DNA of 64,000 bases from Excoecaria cochinchinensis (taxonomy: Eukaryota > Streptophyta > Magnoliopsida > Malpighiales > Euphorbiaceae), in NCBI GenBank assembly GCA_947683425.1, contig CANTUQ010000055.1:5382001-5446000 (forward strand). Direction: 5' to 3'. Shown here in pieces: positions 45,694 to 59,407 of this stretch (the first letter of the stretch is position 1; each line of letters begins with the position of its first letter). The notes beneath the pieces are model-generated. The model did not search any database and was not told the origin of the DNA. It saw only the letters and a program-made list of their open reading frames with translations. The position numbers were made by a program, and so were the translations under genes.

Positions 45694-48600
45694 TGTAACA
45701 CCTCTAACTCCCACACATAGCATATCGAAGGACAAAGAGCTATGGTGAGCGGAGGGTGCTACCAGACAAACACTCTTAGTAATAAGAAAAAGCAGAATAA
45801 TAAAATTCTTAAAAACAGAACCTGAAGACATGCACATCCTAAACCTATACTATCACCACACCATCATTCGCACTAGAGAATTACAACTTATTACAAATGC
45901 TAATAAATAAACTTAATTACATTCCGAAAGTAATAATAACTTCCTATACATTTCTACCGACTTGTTGGCCAAAGTCACAAAGGACCGTTGTTCTACTCTG
46001 ATCTCCTAACCTGCACGAAAAAACACCCGTGCTAAGCGATAACGCTTAGGAGAGATCCACAAACAATAATAGTCATCCACTCATAGTGATTGTGATACCA
46101 GCACATGCATTTACACATATTCATGAGCATAGAATATACCGATTAAATTTATCACAAATTCATATTCTTTCCTCACATGAAAACTTACACCATTTCCTAT
46201 GCACATTCGCTTTTATACCATAGCCAGAATTTACTTTATTACCTTTTTAATTTACATTGACATAATATATACTCATTGTTTGCCTAATTCATTGAAATTA
46301 ACCATGTGAATACTTATACCTCCTAGGTTACCAAAGATACATTTGCTAGCGGGACAAATTAAGTCATATCGGTTCCCATTATTACTAATATTTCCAAAAT
46401 CATGCAAATTGCAGTATTAGCACTACATTAAAACATTTCATTTATTCAACCCATTAATTGATCAAAACCAACAAAAACATTTAGAGTTTTAGATTTGGTT
46501 CGGGCTTGGAATAATTATTCCAAGCTTCCTACGTATCCCTATGATTGGGGAATTAGAACCACGTAACTCTACAGAAAACCTTTGTACACACATATTCCAA
46601 AATTAATTCTAAATCCTTTCTTAAATTCGGTTATCTATATCGTTCTTGCCACTTTATTTCCCATTAACTATAAATCAACATGCAATTATCATATTCTTTG
46701 AGTACCAACAAACAATACACAAGGATTCCTTACCGATATACTTACATTGGTCATCCAAGCTAAGGTTCAGAAAACAAGCAAATACATAACATACCTGTGT
46801 TCTCAATTCAACATGTAAATGAATATATTTATAGAATTCATTCACTAATTATTCAACCATAACAAATATGCATATCAAATATTTCAATAATTCTTTACAA
46901 AGACTTCATATAGACAATCATACCCATAGCTTTTGAACAGATTTATAACATGCATTATCCATGTAAGAATTCTTAGACAATCAATATTCATTCGTACACA
47001 CTTATTGGAACAACATTGTTGGTTACATCTCTTTTCGATTAATTGACATTTGATTCAGATACAAAATAATTTAGGTATCTGAAGATACCACACAGTTCCA
47101 CATTCGAGTCCATAAAGGATCCAGAACACTTTAGTGCCTGAAGCACAAGCTCATCATTTCAACAAACACTTTCAAATATTTTACTCACATAACTCTTTGC
47201 ACATTATCACAAAACTTATCAATTCATTTAATTGCCTGCTAAGTCAAGAGGGTGGAGAAACGAGTATACAGAACACATTGGGGGTACCCGAGGGTACAAT
47301 TGAAAAGCAATTTCTTATTTTCTCATAAAAACATTTTCACATTAGGGATTTTAAACAAGATCCATACACATTGAGGATCGCGAGGATCCAAATGGGGACC
47401 TGATCAGGGTCCAGAACAGAACAAAGGGACTGCAGCATCAGAAATCTATAGGCATGCCTATCTATCCACGGCTGATTTATGCAGGCTAAAGTTTCCATAT
47501 CATTATTGAATTCATCACGTTTCACTTATAAATATACATTCCATTAAATACTTCCATTAAATACTTGTAACATTCTTTTATGATCACATGCATTCGTATA
47601 TTTGCATATCATATGTACAATTACATTTATGATATTCAAAACTAATCACGTGTGGCTTTATAGATTGAAGTATTCATAAGAACATATTAAACTTAATCAC
47701 ATTATTAATCATCATGCATTCATTTAAACTTAACAGATAAGCTTCCATTTCATTATACATTTACATTTATAACACAATAATAGAGGATCAAATTCTCATA
47801 TTTCATTAATTACTATGCCAAAGAACGTATTGAATAATTCACATTTTAAATCATATATGCATAACATAAGTGAGAAACCATGCATCCATATGAGAAACCA
47901 TGCAAATGAGACCAGAAGAAATCATTTTCGGAAGCAGAGCAGGACAGGAAAGAGGTTCACTGTCGTGATCGCGATAAAAGGTCGCGCTCGCGACAGAAGC
48001 CAGGTTTGTACTGCAGGAAACGAGAGGCAGCACGACCCGTGCTCTTGTGCATGACTCGTGCACATGAGCACGACTCGTGCTCTTTGTGCACATGAGCACG
48101 ACTCGTGCTCATTGTGCACGATTCGTGCACTTGTATACGTCTCGTGCACTTGTGCACGTCTCGTGCACTGGAGCACCACCCGTGCACTTGTGCACAACTC
48201 GTGCACAGCAACTCATCCCTCTCCAAGTCGTGCTGGCTTTCATGACTCGGAGCACGTAGGAGCAGCCCTTCACGACTCATGCAAGGCGTCCAAGAGGTGC
48301 TGGGGAAATCCGGCTCCGTCACGATCGCAGCAACAGAGTCATATTTTTCCCCAGAAATTTCCCTTCACTGTTTTGTTTTCAAAACAAAACATGCCCACAT
48401 CACTCAAACATGCAATAACTCTTACCTCAGCACTCAAATGCCTTCCAAAACATGCTCATAATAAAAATACACTCAATTTATACTAATTTACACAATCAAT
48501 CCAACTGGAAATACTAAAATATAGAGCAAGAACTTCAAGAACAGAGCTTTCACTAATTCAAGTAATTTCACTATAACACCCATAAACATTCATCTCAATC

Positions 48601-49559
48601 ACTAACACGCATTACTAACAATCTCCCCCAAACTAACACATGCATATACACATTCTAAACCATTCAATATTCTAGAAATCAAACACCACACACACACACA
48701 CGTGATCCGAAAGAGAAAGAGGCAAAACAAAACTCCCAAACCTCTTGAAGTCCAAAACCCAGCTATTCCTCAGTCTTGCACCTTCTCTTTGCCCTTACTC
48801 TTCTTCTTGCCACCAAAACTTGCACAAACAAACCCAGAAATCACTTAACCAAAACCCTAACTTTCCAAAATCAGAAGCAAAACCTGAAGGAGATGAAATC
48901 CATAATACATACAATCAAAACTAAACTCTTACCTCTTTAATCTTGCTCCCAAACTCTACTCAAACACCCACAATCTTGTAAAACTCCAGCCCAAAGAGAC
49001 ACAAGAAGTCAAGGCAGAAAATGAAGAAGAAAAGAGGCAGTTGAACCGAAAGAGAGAGGAGAACGGGAAAGTAGAAATTTCCTCCATTCTCTCTCCTTCT
49101 TTTCCCTTTTTCTTTCTTTCCCATTTAATGCACACACCAACCAAGCCACATGCCAAGCCCCTATTGATCCCAATAATAAAAAAATTTGACTTATTTCACT
49201 TTGATCCTTGGCAAATCCCACTTAAATTCTTGACAATTACCACTTGGTCACTAAAACAAAATTATTTCTTTTTCCAACTTTAATTCTCCTTTTTAAATCC
49301 TCAAACTCTTATAACCTCAAACATTGACACTTATAACTTACTAATTTATCACATTGGCCCACTTAATTAATCTTACTCCTTCAATTAAATACTAAACTCA
49401 CACTTCACAATTTTACCCTTGACTGTACTTGCCGAAACCTTTACTTAAATTCTTAAATTTTTCCAATTGGCATACCAAACACTTCAACTTGCACAAGTTC
49501 GGTCACTACTCATCCTCAATATGCACAAATCCCTCTAGGGTACTTTTTGGGTTGTTACA
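45694..49559 (-). mobile_element. 3' LTR (LTR A) of a non-autonomous L1 element, 3866 bp
   Basis: It starts TGTAACACCTCTAAC and ends TTTTTGGGTTGTTACA. Nearly all of it aligns to LTR B at 50811-53618 up to the point where B is interrupted; I counted about a dozen differences in the first 205 bp. The 13-codon pol end at 49560-49598 shows that the element reads on the minus strand. Hairpin at 46031-46049; TAGGCATGCCTA palindrome at 47449-47460; palindrome cassette at 47956-48325. The left flank 5-mer is GCTTA; its partner lies outside the window. Confidence 0.92.
47956..48325. repeat. Palindrome cassette of LTR A (TCGCGACA plus CTCGTGCAC array)
   Basis: GTCGCGCTCGCGACAG at about 47981 is followed by about nine units of GTGCACGACTCGTGCAC or GAGCACGACTCGTGCTC. 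Each unit is a near-palindrome about 17-22 bp long. The corresponding array in LTR B has roughly five to six units. Confidence 0.85.
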
Positions 49560-49598
49560 ATTCTTTCCTCCTAAAAGAATTTCGTCCTCGAAATTCAC
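49560..49598 (-). pseudogene. Last 13 codons of pol (integrase C-terminus) next to the 3' LTR
   Basis: The minus strand reads VNFEDEILLGGKN and then enters the LTR as CNN. The FEDEILL tail running into the LTR is characteristic of Del/Tekay-type chromoviruses, where it usually ends ORFs of about 1500 codons. Here only this tail remains. It is the main evidence for L1 lineage and orientation. Confidence 0.7.
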
Positions 49599-50793
49599 TT
49601 ACATCAGAAAAATCTAGAAACTATACGACAATTCACTATCATTTACACTGATCATTTCCATATTATCATATAACACTTATGCTCTACACTTGTAACACAT
49701 ACATTTCACTTATTCCAATACACCTCGCTTTTAACATACTCACTTGCTTTTACTTATTCTCATCACGATACTCTCAAATCACTTCTTCTAAATCAAAATA
49801 ACTATACGAATCATAACTTTTTCTTATCCATAACTAAACACAAACTCGTAAAAATTTATTTAAATAAATCTCATAATCTCTTCTCACCATCTTTACGTTC
49901 AAATCAATCACATTCATCAGAACAATCATGACTTTAACCACCAGTCGAAAACCAAAGCATATACACTTCACATATAAATCATTTAACTTACAACATTTGT
50001 TACACAATTCCTTAATACTTCAAAAACATCCATCATACGTGCTATTTTCCTCGTATCTTACTGCAAAATCTTTTCACATTCATATTTACTTATGCAAGAT
50101 TCCAAAATACTCCTTCTACTCAACACAGACTATAAACACAATACATTTTCCTTAACATCCACTATGCTCTTAAGTTACATACTTAATCTTAATATCAAAT
50201 ACTCAATGTACACCCTGTTAGCTTTCTCTCCGTAAGAAACACATACACAAATGCTTCTCGTGTGTAATCAAAGGATGACGATGCAATGGTTCATATATGC
50301 AATATAATGCAGAAATGCAATTGATGCTATAAGAATACACTTTTCCCATCCCCATGATTCAATATGCTTATGTTCAAACAATTTCCTGGAGATAGCTGAC
50401 AGGTATACAGAGCATTACCATAATCTTACAAAAATCTAAATACTCTTCTAGATCAGACACCAAAATATCTATTCCCATAAGGTAACCGTATATCAATACA
50501 CTTCAACAACTTCTACAAAACCTTCTCCTTTAACCATCTAGTATTAAACAAAATCCCAACAGAATCTCTGATAACTCATCTAACATCTACATTCCAAAAT
50601 GCGCACACACATGACAATTCAAGGCAGGTAGATCATAACCTACCGAGCCAACACTTAACTAAACACTTTATCAAATCGGAAGGTTCCCCCTTCCCAAAAC
50701 ATACCTAAAGAACAAGGTTCTCCGCTTTGGCCAATGCTAAACTATCCAGACACACTTCAAAACACCTAGTTAACCAGAACCGACTACACCAAA

Positions 50794-50805
50794 GCTCTAA
50801 TACCA
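50794..50805 (-). promoter_or_regulatory. Primer-binding site (initiator Met tRNA type) of the L1 element
   Basis: On the minus strand LTR B ends GGGTGTTACA, then TTTAG, then TGGTATTAGAGC. This differs at one base from TGGTATCAGAGC, the standard complement of plant initiator Met tRNA. The transition may be a C-to-T decay. Confidence 0.85.
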
Positions 50806-50810
50806 CTAAA

Positions 50811-53618
50811 TGTAACACCCGTAACTCCCACACATAGCATATCGAAGGACAAAGAGCTATGGTGAGCGGAGAGTGCTACCAGACAAACACTCTTAGCAAC
50901 AACGAAAAAGCAGAATAATAAAATTCCTAAAAATAGAACCTCAAGACATGCACATCCTAAACCTATATCATCACCACACCATCATTCGCACTAAAGAATT
51001 ACAACTTATTACAAATGCTAATAAATAAACTTAATTACATTCCGAAAATAATAATAACTTCCAATACATTTCTACCGACTTGTTGTTCAAAGTTATAAAG
51101 GACCGCTGCGCTACTCTGATCTCCTAACCTGCACGGAGAAACACCCGTGCTAAGCGATAACGCTTAGGAGGGATCCACAAACAATAATAAGCACCCACTC
51201 ACAGTGATTGTGATACCAGCACATGCATTTACACATATTCATGAGCATAGAATATACCGGTTAAATTTATCACAAATTCATATTCTTTCCTCACACGAAA
51301 ACTTACACCATTTCTTATGCATAATTGCTTTTATACCATAGCCAGAATTTACTTTATTACCCTTTTAATTTACATTGGCATAACATATACTCATTGTTTG
51401 CTTAATTCATTTAAATTAACCATGTGAATACTTATACCTCCTAGGTTACTAAAGATACATTTGCTAGCGGGACAAATTAAGTCATATCGATTCCCATTAT
51501 TACTAATATTTCCAAAATCATGCAAATTGAAGTATTAGCACTACATTAAAACATTTCATTTATTCAACCCATTAATTGTTCAAAACCAACAAAAACATTT
51601 AGAGTTTCAGATTTGGTTCGAGCTTGGAATAATTATTCCAAGCTTCCTACGTATCCCTATGATTGGGGAATCAGAACCACGTAGCTCTACAGAAAACCTT
51701 TGTACATACATATTCCAAAATTAATTCTAAATCCCTTCTTAAATTCGGTTATCTATATCGTTCTTACGACTTTATTTCCCATTAACTATAAATCAACATG
51801 CAATTATCGTATTCTTCGAGAACCAACAAACAATACACAAGAATTCCTTACCGATATACTTACATTGGTCGTCCAAGCTAAGGTTCAGAAAATAAGCAAA
51901 TACATAACATACATGTGTTCTCAATTCAACAAGTAAACGAATATATTTATAGAATTCATTAACTAATTATTCAACCATAACAAATATGCATATCAAATAT
52001 TTCAATAATTCTTTACAAAGACTTCATACAGACAATCATACCCATAGCTTTTGAACATATTTATAACTTGCATTATCCATGTACGAATTCTTAGACAGTC
52101 AATATTTATTCCTACACACTTATTGGAACAACATTATCGGTTACATCACTTTTCAATTAACTGACATTAGATTCAGATACAAAACTATTTAGGTATCCGA
52201 AGATACTACACAATTCCACATTCAAGTCCATAAAGGATCCAGAACACTTTAGTACGTGAAACACAAGCTCATTATTTCAACTAACACTTTCAAATACTTT
52301 ATTCACAAAACTCTTTGCACATTATCACAGAACTTATCAATTAATTTAATTGCCTGCTAAGTCAAGAGGGTGGATAAACGAGTATACAGAACACATTGGG
52401 GGTACCTGAGGGTACAATCGAAAAGCAATTTCTTATTTCCTCATAAAAATGTTTTCACATTGGGGATCTTAAACAAGATCCATACACATTGAGGATCGCG
52501 AAGATCCAAACGAGGACCTGATCAGGGTCCAAAACAGAACAAAGGAGCTGCAGAATCAGAACTCTATAGGCATGCCTATCTATCCACGACTGACTCACAC
52601 AGGCTAAATTTTCCATATCATTATTGAATTCGTCACGTTTCACTTATTTATATACATTCCATTAAATACTTCCATTAAATACTTGTAACATTCTTTTATG
52701 ATCACATGCATTCATATATTTTCATATCATATGTACAATTACATTTATCATATTTAAAACTAATCATGTGTGGCTTCATAGATTGAAGTATTCATAAGAA
52801 CATATTAAACGTAATCATATTATTAATCATCATGCATTCATTTAAACTTAATAGATAAGCTTACATTTCATTATACATATAGAGGATCAAATTCTCATAT
52901 TTCATTAATTACTATGCCAAAGAACATATTGAATAATTGACATTTTAAGTAAGAAACCATGCAAATGAGACCAGAAGAAATCTTTTTCGGAAGCAGAGCA
53001 GGATAGGAAAGAGGTTCACTGCCGTGATCGCGATAAAAGGTCGCACTCGTGACAGAAGCCATGTTTGGATTAGAGGAAATGGGAAGCTGTACGACCCATG
53101 CTCGCGCATGACTCATGCACATGAGCACGACTCGTGCTCTTTGTTCACGATTCGTGCACTTTTGCACGTCTCATGCACTGGTGCACCACCCGTGCACAGC
53201 AACTCATCCCTCTCCGAGTCGTGCTGGCTTTCACGACTCGGAGCATGCAGGAGCAGCCCTTCATGACTAGGGCAAGGCGTCCGAGAGGTGCTAGGGAAAT
53301 CTGGCTCCGTTGCGATCGCGGCGACAGAGTCATATTTTTCCCCAAAAGTTGCCCTTCACTGCTCTGTTTTCAAAACCAAACATGCCCACATCACTCAAAC
53401 ATGCAATAACTCTTACCTCAGCACTCAAATACCTTCCAAAGCATGATCATAATCAAAATACACTCAATTTACACTCATTTACACAATCAATCCAACTGGA
53501 AATACTAAAATACAGAGCAAGAACTTCAAGAACAGAGATTTCACTAATTCAAGTAATTTCACTATAACACCCATAAACATTCATCTCAATCACTAACATG
53601 CATTACTGACAATCTCCC
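50811..53618 (-). mobile_element. 5' LTR (LTR B) of the non-autonomous L1 element, interrupted at 53618
   Basis: It aligns with LTR A from TGTAACACC (50811) to AATCTCCC (53618), which corresponds to about 48628 in LTR A. There another L1 copy (53619 onward) is inserted. The remaining roughly 0.93 kb of LTR B should lie to the right of the window. Confidence 0.9.
53016..53330. repeat. Palindrome cassette of LTR B
   Basis: The same cassette as LTR A but with fewer CTCGTGCAC units and several C-to-T or G-to-A changes at CpG (for example GTCGCACTCGTGACAG in place of GTCGCGCTCGCGACAG). Confidence 0.85.
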
Positions 53619-54021
53619 TGTAACACCCCCTTCCCATACGTAGGAGAACCCATCCGCAAGGGAGTGAGAACTCGTATGAGTAAGGGTGCCACCACATAGA
53701 ACGGTACACAAACATCCATTCACATAATATAAACATACATACACTTAGCGAAAATTAAAAACTTAGGAAACATCATAATGATCATGCATTAATATAATAA
53801 CATTCATTATAATAATTTCTGATCACCGCTGATATTACAAAATAGTTACAACTGTCAGAGATACTTAGTGGAAGCTTAACAAAATATAAAATACAAAGAG
53901 AGTTCTATTACAAAAGAATCATGCTACAAAAATAAAACCCTAACACTAATCCCTCTGTGTTGGCTTGACTGGCGGCAACTCTCCCAAAAGCTATACACCT
54001 TCCACACCTGCACGGGTCAAA

Positions 54022-57000
54022 CACTACAAGAAATTTTACTTTTTGTGACAAATTTTTTAATGACGCATAAAATATCGTCACTAATTATAACTTATAACGA
54101 CAAATTTTATTAAACGTCACCATACTATTTATTATTGTGACAAAATTATCTTGCGTCATTTTATATTTTAATTTTCGTCACTAATAGATTAATTTTGTGA
54201 CGAAAAATATATTTCGTCATGGTTTCTTTAGGAGGAAAAATTTTCCACCATATTTTTTAGAGGGAAAAAATTTAATGACAAAATAATAACTTGTTGTAAC
54301 GTATAAAATTGTCACAAAATATTTAATTTTCGTGACGAATTCTTTTTGTCATAATTAAATAAATTAGTGACAATAAAACTATTTCGTCACAAATAAGATA
54401 TCGATATAAAAAAAATTCTAATTATTTTTTTCAAAAAATTTTAGTTTAAAAAATAATTTTATTTATGACAAATAAATGTGTCACAAAAAATGAATATACT
54501 GTGACGAGATACAATTTCGTCACCTTTGATATGGAGGAAAAATTTTCAAATTTTTTCTTTTGGTGGGAAAAAAATATAACAAAAAAAATAACTATTTACG
54601 ACACAAAAATTTATCGTGAAATACTTATTTTTTTGTGACATGAATTATATTCGTCACAATTTAATGAATTAGTGACGATAAAATTATTTCGTCACAATAA
54701 TTTTTTTTATGACAAATAAATATGTCACAAAAAATATATATTATGACGAAATATAATTTCGTCACCAATACAATCAATTTATGACAATAATAATTTTCCA
54801 TAACGATTGGTTATAATGTTAATATGTGACAAATAAATTGTGTCATAAAAATTAATTAAATTTATGACAAATAAATATGTCACAAAAAATAAATATATTG
54901 TGGCCAAATATAAGTTCATTATTATAATACAACCGGTTTGTGTGATCATAATATTTTATCATAATCGACTATAATAAAAATATATTACAGTTAAATCTGA
55001 TGCGGAACAGATTGCGGAATATTTTCTGAACCGGCAGAAAAATTGAAAATTTTGAGAGGTCATGTAATGCCCCCAAATATTGTAAACTGATAAAATAGGC
55101 ATGTAAATAAAAATTTATTTATTTAAAGAATAAATAGGAAATGTTGTATGAAGTAATGGATTAAAATTTTATAAGAAATTTAATTTAAATAGGCATAGAA
55201 AAGTAAAAGAGAGGTGAAATAAATTGATTGGAGATTAAAATGAAATTAAGAGGGACTAGATGGGAAATTGACGCAAAATCTGCCTAAACTAACCAAAACG
55301 ACGTAGTTTGGCTCTTCCTTCCTTTCTTCTTTTCTTTTCCTTTCCTTCTCGTTTTGGCAGCCCCCAAACCCCGATCTTCCCTGGTTAGTACAGCCGCTTC
55401 ATCGTTCACGCCCTTCCGCAGGCGCCATATCTGACCCCCTGGTTCACCGCTTCTGTTTCTGGTCTCCATCTTGTTCTCTTCCTCTTCGCGCGAGACGACA
55501 GCCCCACTTCTTCCTTCCATTTTTGCTGTGTCTTGCTTTAGGTTGCAGCTCCATTCCGACGCCTCCTTGCAGCCCCACTTCTTCTTTTCGTTTCCTTTCA
55601 TTTTGTTGAACCTATCTGGTGGCGAGTTGGCTATTCGAAGCTCTAGGCTAGTCTCTCTAATTTCACTGAATTTGAAACCTATTTAAGTTATAGATTTTCC
55701 TAATTTGCCATCTCCTTATTCTAATCAACTTGTATTGTGGAAATTATGAGAATATTTTCACTTCTTGTATTCTAGTTCTACAAATTATGAGAATATATCA
55801 TTTGATTGATCTCTTTCTTCTTGCTTCTCCATTTTATCATTAGGGAGAAACACTGGACTACCTTAAGTCGCTGGACTCCACATAACTGGAAGCCAAAAGA
55901 GTGATTATCATTGCTATTTGCTAAACCCTTCTCAAGGTGAGACCTCTATTTACATATATCATTTTCTAGTTTTTCGCATCAAAGAAGTACTTGTGTTTCA
56001 CATTATACATATACAACATTGTTTTTCTTTCAATAAATTTCAATGTGGGTCATTTGGAGCATGCTATGTGAACGTACTTGAGCTTAGTCCATGCTAATTT
56101 GGCTGGTTTTATTCTTTCAACTCTTTCTTTAGACTTCCTGTTCTACACCTTCCATGACAATGTGAACTTTCTTGCCTGCTTTTAAAGATGCTGAGTCTGG
56201 ATGTTCATTTAAGCAAGTTAGTTAGTTAGGAGCAGTAGCTTCTGCGTATGTAGTTTCTGGTGATATATGAAATGCTCAGTAAATATGTGGATCGGTTAGT
56301 ATCAGTTAAGGCATTAAGTTGGATATAGAAATACAAATGCAACATCTTTGATACGGCATGAGTTTTATCAACTGGGATGTTATGGCTCCAAATATTGTCC
56401 TTTTATAAATAGGTTGGACCAGAGTATGCAAGGTATTGTGAAATGGATATATGTTTCTATTATTATTATGAGGTTTAAAGATATAACCAATTGAAATTTA
56501 CTTTAGATTTTCTGTCTTTTCCAGTATAATAGTCGATTGCATTGATATCTAATATTTGTTTTGGTGTATTGGTGAGGAAAATTTTTTATGACGGATTTGC
56601 TTTGAGCGAGAGATTAGCGTGGTTCTACTTCCCCGTAGGCATCGTATACTTTGCAGGTGCTGTCATCAACTTGGTAATTTAGATAAATGATGCAACTTTC
56701 TTTTTCATTGTTTATTTTTCTTAGTTTAATGAATACAATCTTTCTTTCAGAAAACAATGATTACTTTTGGTTTTAAAAAAATAAGGTACTTTTTTAGATT
56801 AGTGCTATTAAATTAGTGCTTGCTGCTGCTTGTTGGAATTTTACGAAACCCTGCGGAGGTAGCATTGTTTAATTAGCTATGGATGCTGTAATATTTTGAT
56901 TCTATACAGATGCAAAATCGATATATGCTTGTCTCTATTAACTGATATTGTTTGGAGGCTGCTTATTTTGTAGAGATTTATTTAGGATCATGTTGAAAAT

Positions 57001-57124
57001 GTGCACAACAAATTTATGTTCATCTGAATTCTAAACAAGTTTAAACTCTTCTTTAAGAAGTCAAATGCTTACATGTTGATGGACATTGTTAGATTTTTGA
57101 CTTTTAGATCTCTCACTGTTGTTC

Positions 57125-57205
<81 letters not shown>

Positions 57206-58650
57206 TACAATTATTATTATATTACTGTGGTCTTGTTATATGCATTTTCGTTTGTTTTGGTCATTTCTCTTTTTTGCATGCACATTTCACGTGATTTTGG
57301 CCACTGTCACCTTTTTGCATGTATTTTCATTTGTTTTGGCCACTATCACCCTTTTGCATACATTTTATTTCTTCTTTTCTTCATCTTATTTCCTTAATTA
57401 AATATATGGCTTTTTGATCTTTTTCCTATTTCCATTTATTTATCTTGTGAATATATTTTGTATGCCATGTTAATTTGTTAATGTCGATTGACTTCTCCAA
57501 TGTAAGTTATATATACTTGTGCATATATTTTTTTATGTTCAATGATGTGAAAATATTTGAAAATGTTTGAAAGTAGTTGCAGTTTTTTTTACATTTTTTT
57601 TATGTTTTTTTGTTTTATTGTTCCAAGCATTTGGAACATGTGATATTCTTGTGTCATACTATTATATTGTTTTAATATTTTGCATATGGTTGAGTTTTTT
57701 TATCTAATATATGATTTATTTTTTTTTTTTGTACAAACAAGAAGCACATTTTGAAGTTTCAACGGAATTTATTTCTGAATTATGGATGAGCATATTTTAA
57801 ATTTTTGCATCAGATAGTATCTTTTTATTTAATTGACCTTTTGTTTAAATAAATATTTTTTATTAGTTGTTTGACAATTTCCTCTACAAATTTAATTGAT
57901 TGTGTAACATTAAATTTAAAATGTGTCACTTTTAGTGACGCATATGTGCATATGTGACAAGTATATTTGTCATAATTTTTTGACCTGTTAGTTTATAAAT
58001 GACGATATAATGTTCACTATTATGATATTAATATTGTCATAAAAATGTTATTTAATGACAATAAAAAATTGCCACTAAAATTATTTTTTGTGACAATTAT
58101 TTTTGTCCGTATTTATGTCACTAATTTGTAAAATAATATGACGATTTATATTCATCATTAATATACATTAATTTAATGACAAAATCATTTTTCGTCACTT
58201 AACGTATTAGATTTAATGACAACATTAAATATTTTATGACGAAAATTATATTTATTTGTGACGATAATTACGTAACCAATACTTAATGGTTTTAACTAGA
58301 AGCAGAGTTTCGTCATGAAAAATTTTTAATTTCGTGACGAATTTTAAATTTGTCATAAAAAATGCCAATCTTTTGTGACGATAAACAATATAATGTGACG
58401 AAATATAATTTTATTTATGACATAATTTTTGTCATGAAAAGTAAGAAATAAAGATGATGATAATCATTTTTGTCACAAAAGATATACTTACGGTGACAAA
58501 TAACTAAATTGTCACATAAACTTTTATGTTACGCGCCTATCGTTACGTTCTCTGTGACGATAAAAATTTGACACCTTATCGTTTTAGCGACGAAAAATAA
58601 ATTTTTCATGACAATTTTTTGCGTCATAAAATGTGTAATTTCTTGTAGTG
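54022..58650. mobile_element. CACTA (En/Spm-like) DNA transposon 2, 4629 bp
   Basis: Starts CACTACAAGAAATT and ends with the inverse AATTTCTTGTAGTG; 3 bp TSD AAA at 54019-54021 and 58651-58653. Subterminal arrays of TGTGACGAAAT/ATTTCGTCAC-type repeats fill 54040-54960 and 57910-58640, a different repeat from CACTA 1 though the ends are shared. The interior is AT-rich with a pyrimidine-rich patch (55310-55640) and an LTR-like start TGTAATGCCCCC at 55063. No transposase was recognised. L1 sequence is continuous across the insertion. Confidence 0.93.
57125..57203. repeat. (ATT)n microsatellite
   Basis: About 26 ATT units inside CACTA 2. Confidence 0.95.
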
Positions 58651-59407
58651 AAAACACCGTGCTAAGCGATAACGCTTAGTGGGGAAACACAACAATAATA
58701 TATGGACGGCCATTCACAATTATCGTCAAGGCAAAACACATACGACATGACATATGCTGAATATCATAAGATATAATCACAAAAGAATCACATTCATAAC
58801 ATCCAAAAGCTCATAATTATATTCAGATGCCAATAGATTCATACACTCATATCAGAGTCATTCGGATTCAAATACTTGTAATTATTCTCATACGGATCAC
58901 ACACTTATCATTATATATGAACAAATCATAACACCTGCTGACTCACAGTAGTGATAATGAGTAAACGCGTAGCAGTACCTTACGGGTACGAATCAACACG
59001 TAGCAGTACCTTACAAGTACGAATCAGGAAAATAATATCATATTTTCTCTTTTCAAAACACTTTACAAAGGGATCTTAAACAAGATCCGAACACGTAGAA
59101 CTTTGCGAGGAAATAAATGGGGACCTGATCAGGGTCAAGAATAGTACAGAGACTGCAGCAAAAGAACTCTTTTAGGCATGCCTAACTATCCACTAGACTG
59201 ACTCTAGCAGGTCATGGATAATCCATCAAATCACTTTTATATATATATATATATACATACCCAAGTTCAATCTCATATATACATTCATATGTATACATAA
59301 TCACATACTAACAATTAAATTGAAATCATATACATGCTTATTCCTCATTCATGCATATTGATCGAATACATTTTTGGCAATAAAGAAGTCATCTCAAGTA
59401 TATAGGA

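Larger units (their letters stand above)
49560..50810 (-). mobile_element. Interior of the non-autonomous L1 element, 1251 bp
   Basis: Flanked by LTR A and LTR B. In sense (minus) order it starts with a primer-binding site (50805-50794) and ends with the last codons of pol (49598-49560). Between these there is only AT-rich non-coding DNA with no gag, protease, reverse transcriptase or integrase motif. A long-LTR element with a short non-coding interior corresponds to a LARD-like derivative that depends on proteins from other copies. Confidence 0.85.

Noticed and set aside
47815..48486. Overlapping ORFs rich in Cys, His, Ser and Arg on both strands
   Set aside because: Six-frame shadows of the CTCGTGCAC palindrome cassette in LTR A; the 53024-53409 ORFs are the same in LTR B.
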